Part shown: in pieces, positions 13,588 to 21,172 of the stretch | How the letters are laid out: each line of letters starts with the position of its first letter | How positions within the stretch are numbered: the stretch's first letter is position 1 | Assembly (NCBI GenBank): GCA_900552055.1 | Contig: URYI01000020.1 | Coordinates: 1 to 21,172, forward strand | Origin: an uncultured Eubacteriales bacterium | Lineage (GTDB): Bacteria; Bacillota; Clostridia; Christensenellales; QALW01 | Length of the DNA: 21,172 nt | Direction: 5' to 3' | Program-made: the position numbers and the translations under genes | The notes under the pieces: model-generated | Seen by the model: the letters and a program-made list of their open reading frames with translations, nothing else | Told to the model about the DNA's origin: nothing | Database searches by the model: none

Positions 13588-15858
13588 TTACGCGCTTATT
13601 TTTATTGCCAGGGCCGTCATATCATCCCGCGCGTTGCCCGAATACGCCTCCAACGCCTTAGAAAGCAATCCCTTAGCCAGTTCTTCAGCGCCTAACTGAC
13701 CGTTGTTCTCCAAATAGGTTTTTATCCCGTCCTCGTTTCCCGCTAGAGCGTCATACACGCCGTCGCTTACCAGAACTATAACATCCCCGCCGCGTACAAG
13801 TTTTTTTATTATGCCCGGATGAACGCTGTCCACTATTCCCGCGGGCAGAGAAGCGCATTCATAGCTTACCGCCCTGCCTTCTCTCAATATGTAGCCCGGA
13901 CACGCCCCTATTTTCCCCCATTCCATGACGCCGTCGTTAAGATCAAGTACACATGCGTCTAAAGTCGAATAGCTTTCTTTCTGGCTGCTGAGATATAACA
14001 TCTGATTTATGAGCGCATAAGAAGATGCGGAATCCATCCCTCCTTCCAGAAGGGTTTCGGCCAGAGAAACCGCTCTTTCACTCTCGGCCAGCGCTCCCTG
14101 GCCGCTTCCCATGCCGTCGCTTATAGCGGCCAGATATTTTCCCCCTTTTATTGGTTTAAGGGCAAATGTATCTCCGCACACTCTTTCTCCGTCCTTCTTT
14201 TGACGGGCAGCATAGCCTGAAATGCGCAGCCGCGGCAGCGGGATAAAGCTGCAAACGCATTTTTCCCCCGCCGCATTGCACTTTTTATAATCGCATATAA
14301 ACTGAACATCAGTAAGCCTTTTAAGCTCGGACAATATTGCCGCGGTACATTCCCTGCCCGACCGGCATGCGGGCCGTACTACTTTTACCTCAGTCAGCAC
14401 GCCGTTCCTGCGACAGATAACCTCGCGCGCATCTACTCCCCTTTCTTTAAGCGCGCCTGCCAATTCCCCCTCCAGTTTTTCATCATATTCAGATTCTATA
14501 AGATTTTCAGCCGTTAAGGCATCCAGCATACGGGAAACGCTTTCGCATTCGAGCGCTATCGTGCTCTCCTTTTTTTCGGGCTCCTGCTCTAAAAGCAGCT
14601 GATTATGAGTATTCATGCTTATAAGCACCTGCACCCAATAATGGCACCTGCTCTTTAACGGCGCTGGCACATCGCAGGGGGAAACAGTGCCCACGACATA
14701 TACCAGTGCCGCAAGCTGCTTAAAATCCCCGTAAGTATCCGCATACCGGCTTCGCCAGCAGTAATCATATTTATCGCATTGGGAGCACACCTCGCTGGCC
14801 GCTATGCCGCAGAGCGCAGCTTTGCGCGCTGCCGCATCTGTCTGCGAGCTTTTGAAAATGCGTCCTACATCCGCCAGCACTGAGCTGATTTCACTCAATT
14901 TCTGCACGTTTTCCTCTTTGACGCGCACAGCAAGATTAATCCCTGTCCGCGAGGAGGTAAACAGCACGCAAAGCTTAATATACATCCTTTCAGGCATCAG
15001 CATTACAGGCAGGCACCCCAGAATCAACCCTTGAAGAGACAGTATAAGGTCAATATTCCTAGAAAGCATAAGCGTAAAAATAATATCCGCCAGCAGCAGA
15101 CCCAGCGGCGGCCCTATTCTACGCATATCCTTAAGCAGGCCGGCCAGCATGCCCCCTGAAGCAAGTATAAGCGCTAATTCATAAGAACCTGTTTTAAAGG
15201 CGGCCAAAAAGGCTAACAGGCTACCCGCGGCCGCGCCGCCCCCGGCGCCAAGCAGAGCGCCCGCAAGGGATATATACGCGCAGCCTAAAACAGAAACGGG
15301 AGACAAGCCTATAATTTCAAAATGCGGTAAAGCAATTATTAAAAGGCATACGGCCATATTAATACTTACAAGCTCGCGCGGAGACAGCCGCTCTTTTTTA
15401 CGCGCCTGAGCCGCAATATCCGCAGCTGTTTCCGCCAGCGGAATCAAGCCGCAGGCGGCGGCTGCGTTCAGGGCCAAAAGTATATAATCATACTGTACCG
15501 CGGGCGCTATAACGGCAGTAAGCGCATACGCGGCTAATACAGCGGCGCATTTATATATGTATTTTGTTCTGCCCAGATAACGCACAAGCAAAAGCAGCAG
15601 CGCGGTAAAAATGACAGGCAGGCAATTAAGCGCCAGCGCCGCAAGGTTAAAACCGGCCAGCGCCGCCCCAATCAGCGCGCCCGAAAACGCTGTGGCAAAA
15701 TACCTTTTGTCCATGACTGCCGCGCAAAGCAATACCGGCCCAAGGGGCCTTAGCTGGTCAACCAGCGCGCACCAGCTTAATAATGCGCATATTATCCCCA
15801 GAACAGCATATTTGACCCATTGTATCCTGACGCGCACAGGCTTGTCCGTTATAACCAT
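13588..15858 (-). CDS. spoIIE: Stage II sporulation protein E (PP2C-type phosphatase)
   Basis: This 756-residue membrane phosphatase dephosphorylates SpoIIAA to switch on sigma-F in the forespore and takes part in polar septation. The N-terminal ~300 residues hold about ten hydrophobic helices. A central regulatory part contains a cysteine cluster (ASEVCSQCDKYDYCW). The C-terminal ~220 residues form the PP2C domain, with metal-binding motifs GDTFALKPIKGGKYLAAISD, DGMGSGQGA, and VLVSDGVYDAL near the end. The start at 15858 is preceded by AAAGGAGG 9 nt upstream; an earlier overlapping ATG is out of frame. It is a single transcription unit facing the CRISPR array. Its presence indicates a spore-former. 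Confidence 0.95.
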   Translation of the reverse strand: MVITDKPVRVRIQWVKYAVLGIICALLSWCALVDQLRPLGPVLLCAAVMDKRYFATAFSGALIGAALAGFNLAALALNCLPVIFTALLLLLVRYLGRTKYIYKCAAVLAAYALTAVIAPAVQYDYILLALNAAAACGLIPLAETAADIAAQARKKERLSPRELVSINMAVCLLIIALPHFEIIGLSPVSVLGCAYISLAGALLGAGGGAAAGSLLAFLAAFKTGSYELALILASGGMLAGLLKDMRRIGPPLGLLLADIIFTLMLSRNIDLILSLQGLILGCLPVMLMPERMYIKLCVLFTSSRTGINLAVRVKEENVQKLSEISSVLADVGRIFKSSQTDAAARKAALCGIAASEVCSQCDKYDYCWRSRYADTYGDFKQLAALVYVVGTVSPCDVPAPLKSRCHYWVQVLISMNTHNQLLLEQEPEKKESTIALECESVSRMLDALTAENLIESEYDEKLEGELAGALKERGVDAREVICRRNGVLTEVKVVRPACRSGRECTAAILSELKRLTDVQFICDYKKCNAAGEKCVCSFIPLPRLRISGYAARQKKDGERVCGDTFALKPIKGGKYLAAISDGMGSGQGALAESERAVSLAETLLEGGMDSASSYALINQMLYLSSQKESYSTLDACVLDLNDGVMEWGKIGACPGYILREGRAVSYECASLPAGIVDSVHPGIIKKLVRGGDVIVLVSDGVYDALAGNEDGIKTYLENNGQLGAEELAKGLLSKALEAYSGNARDDMTALAIKISA

Positions 15859-16046
15859 ACATTTTATCCTCCTTTGTAAAGGAACTAACTAAATATTAGG
15901 AGAATCTATGTGCGATAATTGTTGTTCAATGCCGTTCTTATGTCTGCAATCGTACTCTATATTTTTTTATTTACAGCTATAATTTTTTTATTTTATCCAT
16001 TTTACCTCAATTAATCCTGGGATATATGGCAGGGTTTTGGCGGATT

Positions 16047-16406
16047 TTAAAGAAAATTCTTCAAAGATAATTTTATATGATTGGGCATATCCTCCAAATG
16101 CCGCCGCAAAAGCTCCAGCTCTAAAGAATAGTTATCCATCCAGCCCAGCTCCAAATTCTTTTTCATGGCCATAACGTGTTCGCTTATTTCATCCGCTTCG
16201 CTGTGCTTCATAACCATAAGCCAGCCCGCCTCATGCTTTTCCCAAAGCTTTTCAAATTCACGAACTGATTCAATGTCGTTATTCTGCTGTATTTTTTCCA
16301 CGGCGTCAGATAATTCCTCCAGAGAATGCTCTATATAGATATCCAATGTCAGGCACGCGCCTATCATCAGTATAAATATTATTACAATAGCGGCTATATT
16401 TTTCAT
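16047..16406 (-). CDS. DUF4363 family protein
   Basis: This ~119-residue protein has one N-terminal membrane anchor (NIAAIVIIFILMIGACLTLD) and a helical, charged outer domain (EELSDAVEKIQQ and onward), as in the DUF4363 family. ATG at 16404-16406 is preferred because AGGGTGGA sits 4-5 nt upstream, overlapping the DUF421 stop; a GTG start at 16415 lacks a properly spaced site. It follows the DUF421 gene closely on the minus strand, an arrangement typical of Clostridia. The molecular role is not known; linkage implies the two products work together at the membrane. Confidence 0.8.
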   Translation of the reverse strand: MKNIAAIVIIFILMIGACLTLDIYIEHSLEELSDAVEKIQQNNDIESVREFEKLWEKHEAGWLMVMKHSEADEISEHVMAMKKNLELGWMDNYSLELELLRRHLEDMPNHIKLSLKNFL

Positions 16407-16416
16407 TGATTCCACC

Positions 16417-17124
16417 CTAATCTTTTATTCTTAAAGTACATACGCGCTGTTTGGGAGTCCTGCCCTGCAAAAAAAGCAGCTGCTTTGGAATGTACTGAGC
16501 AAGCAGTATTTCCGAAGGAGACTCAAAGCCAGCGCTTTTTATATGCCTTTCCAGCCATTTATCCTCCTTCTGGGCCTTAACCAGATTTTCGGTTATGGTG
16601 CGGCCGTCTGAAATCAGGGTAATACCCATTTCTGTCGGCTCTCCTTTTACTTCCATTTCATCACAGGACGGCGGCATATCTTCTTTATTGAGCAGTACGC
16701 TAAGTTCTCCGTTAGTTTCCAAAATAGCATAATTAACTGTTGAAATATCAAACACATCTTTAGTGCGCAGCTGCTCAAGCAAATCATTAAGATTATATCT
16801 TAAATGGGCAAGCTCGTGCTCCTGAATAACTCCGTGCTCTATGAGCACGCATGCCCGGCCGCAGAAAATTTTCCTCATACGCGCTGATTTAAGGCTTAAT
16901 ACCGAAATCAGCAGCTGGCAGAAGGATAAAACCAGAATGCCTATAATACCCCATGCCAGAGGCAGGGATAAATCACTTAAAGGAATGGTGGCCAGATCCG
17001 CAGTCATCATGGTTATAACAAACTCATAAGGCTGAAGTTCTCCTACCTGGCGCTTACCCATAAGCCTGATAAGAAAAAATACCATGATAAACATGAAAAA
17101 GGCTCTTAAAAGGACATTGAACAT
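16417..17124 (-). CDS. DUF421 (YetF-like) membrane protein
   Basis: This 235-residue protein has the DUF421/YetF layout: about three N-terminal membrane helices containing RLMGKRQVGELQPYEFVITM, followed by a cytosolic alpha/beta domain with the family segment VLIEHGVIQEHELAHLRYN and the LLEQLRTKDVFDISTVNYAI block. Related genes occur in spore-formers, some in sporulation regulons, but biochemical function is unsettled. The start is supported by GAAAGGAA upstream (minus strand). It is the first gene of a two-gene unit with DUF4363. Confidence 0.88.
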   Translation of the reverse strand: MFNVLLRAFFMFIMVFFLIRLMGKRQVGELQPYEFVITMMTADLATIPLSDLSLPLAWGIIGILVLSFCQLLISVLSLKSARMRKIFCGRACVLIEHGVIQEHELAHLRYNLNDLLEQLRTKDVFDISTVNYAILETNGELSVLLNKEDMPPSCDEMEVKGEPTEMGITLISDGRTITENLVKAQKEDKWLERHIKSAGFESPSEILLAQYIPKQLLFLQGRTPKQRVCTLRIKD

Positions 17125-17621
17125 TCTTTATATTCCTTTCATAATATAGATATTTCAGCTGGTTTTATATAAAAGCCCAGACTTAAGTTTCCGCAAAAAT
17201 ATTATGCCATTTTAAGCCTGCAAGTATTCATAACAGAATATTAGCGTTAGTGCACAAAGGATAATGCGGCCAATGACAGCCGAATTTGCGTTCCTGCCGT
17301 GTTGCCTTTCCTCCATGTACGCACGGCACATGTCGCAGCTGCGTCTTGCAGGGACGCAAACTCAATCATTTTAGACTCTGCGGCCTCAGTCCAGGAAAAT
17401 TCAACTGTTTCCAGGACAGACGAGGGAGGCTCAGAGGAACGCACACCGACCAGGGATAACACGGAAAAGTATACGACCGAAAATAACACAGAAAACAGAC
17501 AATTTTTCCGGCTGCGGTGCATTTATCCCTTGTAAACTAACGCCTGACCTGTTTATATAAAAAAATGATGTTGATATTATTAGCAGTTTGTGTGATAATA
17601 TAATATATAGGAGATGGTTAT
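17125..17621. other. Intergenic region between DUF421 and the LUD gene
   Basis: These 497 bp separate two diverging genes. AT-rich DNA at both ends should hold the promoters; near the right end TTGATA (about 17570) and TAATAT/TATAAT-like boxes precede GGAGAT and the GTG start at 17622, but spacing is imperfect. The middle carries only a weak minus-strand small ORF (17247-17522). Confidence 0.5.
17247..17522 (-). CDS. Hypothetical small protein with signal-peptide-like start
   Basis: The 91-codon minus-strand ORF begins MHRSRKNCLFSVLFSVVYFS, a basic start and hydrophobic stretch like a signal peptide, followed by a polar region of no recognised family. A weak AAGGGA site lies about 4 nt before the ATG. 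The plus strand is also open here for 78 codons, so chance cannot be excluded. It lies in the same direction as, and upstream of, the DUF421 unit. Confidence 0.3.
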   Translation of the reverse strand: MHRSRKNCLFSVLFSVVYFSVLSLVGVRSSEPPSSVLETVEFSWTEAAESKMIEFASLQDAAATCAVRTWRKGNTAGTQIRLSLAALSFVH

Positions 17622-18257
17622 GTGGAAAAATATTCCGACGTACTGGAAGCGCTGCGGAAAAATAACATGCAGGCATATTATGCTCCCGACAAAAAGGCCG
17701 CTTTGGAAGCCATTAAAAGCCTTATAAAACCCGGAGAAACCATAACATGCGGCGGTTCAATGACCCTCAAGCAGCTGGGAGTGCCCTCCCTGCTGAAAAA
17801 CGGCGAATATAATTATTTGGACCGGGACGCACCAGATCTGACGCACGAAGACCTCCAGCTTATATTCCGCAGGGCATTCTTTGCAGATACTTACATAATG
17901 AGTTCCAACGCCCTTCTGCGCACAGGGGAGCTTTATAACGTGGACGGCAATTCAAACAGAGTAGCCGCTCTCTGCTTCGGGCCTAAATCGGTAATTGTGG
18001 CCGTGGGCAGAAATAAGCTGGTGGATAATTTTGAGCAGGCTGTCCGCCGGGTACGCTTAATTGCAGCGCCGTTAAACGCAAAGCGCCTTAATTGCGGCAC
18101 TTACTGTACATTTACGGATAAATGCATAGCCGAAGAAGGCTCTCTTACAGGCTGCAATTCAGATGTAAGAATTTGCTGCTCCTATGTGCTCACCTCCCGT
18201 CAGAGAATCAAGAACCGCATAAAGGTCATTATAATAGATGAAGATTTAGGTTATTGA
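17622..18257 (+). CDS. LUD-domain protein (LutC/YkgG-like, lactate utilisation family)
   Basis: This 211-residue protein of the LUD (DUF162) superfamily shows the family's sugar-isomerase-like fold: KPGETITCGGSMTLKQLGVP near the start, then FFADTYIMSSNALLRTGELYN and FGPKSVIVAVGRNKLV. The C-terminus has a cysteine cluster (CGTYCTFTDKCIAEEGSLTG, then CNSDVRICC) like that in stand-alone clostridial members, possibly a metal or Fe-S site. LutA/LutB partners are not nearby, so a role in lactate oxidation is unproven. The start is GTG 17622 with GGAGAT upstream; the ATG two bases earlier is out of frame. The HAD gene follows 35 nt after the stop. Confidence 0.82.
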   Translation: MEKYSDVLEALRKNNMQAYYAPDKKAALEAIKSLIKPGETITCGGSMTLKQLGVPSLLKNGEYNYLDRDAPDLTHEDLQLIFRRAFFADTYIMSSNALLRTGELYNVDGNSNRVAALCFGPKSVIVAVGRNKLVDNFEQAVRRVRLIAAPLNAKRLNCGTYCTFTDKCIAEEGSLTGCNSDVRICCSYVLTSRQRIKNRIKVIIIDEDLGY

Positions 18258-18292
18258 TTTAAACTGCAAAATAAAATAAATTGGAGAAAAAT

Positions 18293-18955
18293 ATGATAAA
18301 GGCTGTAATATTTGATTTAGACGGCACCTTAATATACACCCTCAAGGGATTATCCTATTCCTGCAATATTGCGCTGGAAAAAATGGGTCTGCCCCCTATA
18401 AAAACTAATACATATAAAAATCTTATAGGCTGCGGAGCAGATAAGCTTATGGAGGACATGCTGCGCACTGTAAAACATAAGGCGGAAAAAGAAGATATCA
18501 CGCAATTAAAGGAATATTTCAATCAGAGCTACCGGGAAAACCTTTTTTATAAAACCAAGCCTTATTACGGCATAGATAAAATGCTGGACAACCTTAAGGC
18601 GCAGGGGTTAAAATTAGCAGTATTCTCTAATAAGCCTGACGAGCATACTCAGCGGCTTATTTTAAAGCTGCTGCCTGATAGATTTGACGCAGTGCGCGGC
18701 AAAAGAGAGGATACTCCCCGAAAGCCTGACCCAGCCGGGGCTCTATATATTGCCCAAGAGCTGCATGTGAAACCGGAGGACTGCCTTTATATCGGGGACA
18801 GCGGCGTAGATATGCAAACCGCCCAGAACGCCGGCATGCTGCCCATGGGAGTGCTCTGGGGCTTCAGGGAGCGCAAAGAGCTTCTCAGTAACGGGGCACG
18901 CTTTTTAGCTGACAAACCTGAGGATATCATCACCCTTATAAAAGTTATCAATTAA
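18293..18955 (+). CDS. HAD-superfamily phosphatase, phosphoglycolate phosphatase-like
   Basis: A cytosolic HAD hydrolase of the Gph/PgmB group, about 220 residues. Motif I is FDLDGTL (nucleophile Asp), motif II FSNKP, motif III RKPDP (Lys), motif IV IGDSGVDMQTA. An alpha-helical cap lies between motif I and motif II. ATG 18293 is chosen because GGAG lies 7-8 nt upstream, within the four codons that a TTG start at 18281 would add. It likely removes phosphate from 2-phosphoglycolate or a similar small sugar phosphate; the substrate cannot be set by sequence. Probably co-transcribed with the LUD gene. Confidence 0.88.
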   Translation: MIKAVIFDLDGTLIYTLKGLSYSCNIALEKMGLPPIKTNTYKNLIGCGADKLMEDMLRTVKHKAEKEDITQLKEYFNQSYRENLFYKTKPYYGIDKMLDNLKAQGLKLAVFSNKPDEHTQRLILKLLPDRFDAVRGKREDTPRKPDPAGALYIAQELHVKPEDCLYIGDSGVDMQTAQNAGMLPMGVLWGFRERKELLSNGARFLADKPEDIITLIKVIN

Positions 18956-19159
18956 GCTCTTTTGCATATTTTTAAGCGGAATATCCGGCGATATCCCTTA
19001 AAACGGCAATTAGCTGAACTGTAACAAATATATCAGTCTGAATATTACATATAATATCAATTATTATACTATTTAGGCTATAAGTTATTTTATATTATTC
19101 TGCCGCGCCGTTCTCTGTCAGCTTAATGAATCGCGCGGGTAAATATAAAGGAGTTTTAT

Positions 19160-21067
19160 ATGAAATACGGTTTTATTAAAACCGCCGCAGTCTCGCCTGA
19201 AATTAAGGTCGCAGACTGCAGTTATAACGCCGAGGCTATAATAGCAAATATGAAGCGCGCCCAGGCACAGGATGTAAAAATGCTTGTTTTTCCCGAATTA
19301 TGCATTACAGGCTATACCTGCGGCGACCTTTTTTTGCAGAACACCCTTTTGGAAGGTGCGCTGGACGCTTTGGAAAAAATCTCTGCCGCCAGCGGGGACA
19401 TGCTTGTATTTGCCGGACTTCCCGTCATGGTTATGGGGAAAATTTACAACTGCGCCGCAGCTATGTCCAACGGGCGGCTGCTCGGCCTTATTCCCAAGAG
19501 CTTTATTCCTAATTACGCTGAGTTTTACGAGCAGCGGCACTTTAATTCTGCGCCTAAAGAAAATATGACCGTAAACATACGCGGAGAGCAGATCCCCTTT
19601 GGGACAAAGCTGTTGTTCTGCTGTGAAAGCATGCCCGAATTTATTGCGGCTGCTGAAATATGTGAAGATTTATGGGCCTGCGAGCCGCCGTCCATCTCTC
19701 ATTGCCGTGCCGGTGCAACAATAATAGCAAACCTTTCAGCCAGCGATGAAACCGTAGGCAAAGCCATATACAGGCGCGGGCTGGTTGCTAACCATTCCGC
19801 CAAAATGCTATGCGCTTATGTTTACGCAGATGCAGGAGAAGGGGAATCCACTACCGACATGGTGTTTGCTTCGCATAACTTTATCGCTGAAAACGGCGTT
19901 ATCCTGGCCGAAAACAGATTTAATTTGGGACTGACTATCTCAGAGCCTGATTTAAGCCGGTTGATTGGAGAGCGCAGAAGAATGACCACTTTTATGCCTT
20001 CTTCAGCAGACGGCTACAGGCTTATTCCTTTCCGGCTGGAAAGCAAGCGCACCCGGCTCACACGGGAAATATCCCCTCTTCCCTTTGTTCCGGAGGATAA
20101 AAGTGAACGGGAAAACAGATGCGAGGAAATTCTTACTATTCAGGCCCTGGGCCTAAAAAAGCGCTTGGAACACACGCAGGCTAAAAGCATTGTGCTGGGG
20201 CTTTCGGGGGGATTAGATTCAACCCTGGCCGCGCTGGTATGCGTCAAAGCCCTGAAAATGCTCCAGCGCCCGGCAATGAACCTGACAGCCGTTACCATGC
20301 CCTGCTTCGGCACCACCTCTCGCACCAGGAACAATGCTCATCTGCTGGCGCAGGAATTAGGCGCTAATTTACGGGAGATAAATATCAGTCAAACAGTCCT
20401 CTCGCATTTTTCAGATATAGGACAAAGCCCGGAGACTCATGACGCTGCATATGAAAACGGACAGGCCAGGGAACGCACACAGGTACTTATGGATATTGCA
20501 AATATGCAGGGCGGGCTGGTTGTAGGCACTGGCGATTTATCCGAACTGGCTCTGGGCTGGGCCACCTATAACGGAGACCATATGTCCATGTACGGAGTAA
20601 ACGCTTCCATTCCTAAAACCCTTGTCCGGCATTTAGTGACATATTGTGCAGATACTGCGGAAACGGCAACGCTCAAAAGCATTTTATACGATATCCTGGA
20701 CACGCCTGTAAGCCCTGAATTGCTGCCTGCCCAAAACGGGGATATTGCTCAGAAAACCGAAGAACTGGTAGGGCCCTATGAACTACACGATTTTTACCTT
20801 TATTATGCTGTAAGATGGGGATTTTCCCCCCGCAAGGTTCTGGCGCTGGCCCAGTATGCTTTTTACGGCAGAGAAGAGTATTCAAATGAAATTCTCTTAA
20901 AATGGCTGAAAATCTTCTACCGCCGCTTCTTTTCACAGCAGTTCAAGCGTTCCTGTCTGCCCGACGGGCCTAAAGTAGGTAGCGTTACACTCTCTCCCCG
21001 TGGAGATTGGCGTATGCCAAGCGACGCCAGCAGTGCGCTTTGGCTTAAAGAACTGGAAGAATTATAA
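19160..21067 (+). CDS. nadE: Glutamine-dependent NAD+ synthetase
   Basis: This 635-residue enzyme makes NAD+ from nicotinic acid adenine dinucleotide, ATP and glutamine, the last step of NAD synthesis. The N-terminal nitrilase-type glutaminase carries the Glu-Lys-Cys triad: E46 (FPELCITGY), K113 (LIPKSFIPNYAEFY) and C168 (AAEICEDLW). The C-terminal synthetase starts near residue 320 with the PP-loop LGLSGGLDST, followed by VVGTGDLSELALGW and NGDHMSMYGVNASIPKTLV. It matches the long, fused glutamine-dependent form. AAAGGAG lies 6 nt before ATG 19160. A 204-nt gap upstream holds AT-rich DNA but no riboswitch that I recognise. Confidence 0.96.
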   Translation: MKYGFIKTAAVSPEIKVADCSYNAEAIIANMKRAQAQDVKMLVFPELCITGYTCGDLFLQNTLLEGALDALEKISAASGDMLVFAGLPVMVMGKIYNCAAAMSNGRLLGLIPKSFIPNYAEFYEQRHFNSAPKENMTVNIRGEQIPFGTKLLFCCESMPEFIAAAEICEDLWACEPPSISHCRAGATIIANLSASDETVGKAIYRRGLVANHSAKMLCAYVYADAGEGESTTDMVFASHNFIAENGVILAENRFNLGLTISEPDLSRLIGERRRMTTFMPSSADGYRLIPFRLESKRTRLTREISPLPFVPEDKSERENRCEEILTIQALGLKKRLEHTQAKSIVLGLSGGLDSTLAALVCVKALKMLQRPAMNLTAVTMPCFGTTSRTRNNAHLLAQELGANLREINISQTVLSHFSDIGQSPETHDAAYENGQARERTQVLMDIANMQGGLVVGTGDLSELALGWATYNGDHMSMYGVNASIPKTLVRHLVTYCADTAETATLKSILYDILDTPVSPELLPAQNGDIAQKTEELVGPYELHDFYLYYAVRWGFSPRKVLALAQYAFYGREEYSNEILLKWLKIFYRRFFSQQFKRSCLPDGPKVGSVTLSPRGDWRMPSDASSALWLKELEEL

Positions 21068-21085
21068 CGGTCGGAAAAGTAATAG

Positions 21086-21172
21086 TGGGCGCGCCGCGGG
21101 ATTTTGCCGTTTCACGGCAAAATCAACGCCCCCCAAGCCTAAAGGCGAAAGCAAGCTTTCGCCTTTAGGCTT
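21086..21172. repeat. Four-way-junction palindromic element, copy 2 (incomplete)
   Basis: Right after nadE, GC-rich GGCGCGCCGCGG (21088-21099) is followed by a perfect hairpin GATTTTGCCGT/ACGGCAAAATC (21100-21124) and then an 18-bp-arm palindrome (AAGCCTAAAGGCGAAAGC, 2-nt spacer, its inverse; 21135-21172) ending exactly at the window edge. The same order and shared sequence (GCGG, ATTTTGCCG, GGCAAAATCA, CTAAA-GGC) appear at 13441-13532. The third hairpin and closing outer arm should lie beyond the window. It probably also terminates nadE. Confidence 0.75.

Noticed and set aside
18956..19159. Riboswitch upstream of nadE
   Set aside because: The 204-nt gap is AT-rich but shows no stem arrangement or conserved motif of a known NAD-related riboswitch that I can recognise.

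Overview
The window looks like chromosomal DNA of an anaerobic, endospore-forming Firmicute of the Clostridia type. The evidence is a complete spoIIE, the DUF4363/DUF421 membrane pair common in Clostridia, a LUD-family protein with a C-terminal cysteine cluster, strong AGGAGG-type ribosome binding sites, AT-rich spacers and moderate-GC genes. Species cannot be named from the sequence alone.

Left part (1-4611): a two-gene cell-surface O-acetylation unit, an MBOAT (AlgI-like) acyltransferase followed by an AlgJ/AlgX-like (DHHW) protein. The MBOAT gene is split by a ~1.5 kb insertion (about 506-1990) with imperfect terminal inverted repeats. The insertion has no transposase. It carries an intact nucleotidyltransferase-fold gene with its own strong promoter, a 13-codon ORF, a small gene broken by the loss of one T, a terminator, and a large nested RNA-like hairpin.

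Centre (about 4570-13440): a complete type II-A CRISPR-Cas locus. A tracrRNA lies on the minus strand upstream of cas9; its promoter, anti-repeat, nexus, two hairpins and terminator are all readable. Next come cas9, cas1, cas2 and csn2 on the plus strand, cas9/cas1 and cas2/csn2 with ATGA overlaps. A leader ending in ATTTGAG follows, with a promoter overlapping the end of csn2, then an array of 23 well-kept repeats at an exact 66-nt period plus two decayed distal repeats. Two unexplained signals sit in the 5' flank: a strong plus-strand promoter (5186-5214) that would transcribe antisense through the tracrRNA towards cas9, and a second set of hairpins (5032-5085) shaped like the 3' end of a Spy-type tracrRNA but lacking an anti-repeat.

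Right part (13441-21172): a 126-bp four-way-junction palindromic element just after the array, then spoIIE and the DUF421/DUF4363 pair on the minus strand, and on the plus strand a LUD/LutC-like protein, an HAD phosphatase and a glutamine-dependent NAD+ synthetase (nadE). A second, diverged copy of the palindromic element begins right after nadE and runs to or past the window end, so it is probably a dispersed repeat family in this genome.

The CRISPR locus is of a known class. The parts most worth following are the transposase-less nucleotidyltransferase element, the two RNA signals next to the tracrRNA, and the paired palindromic elements.
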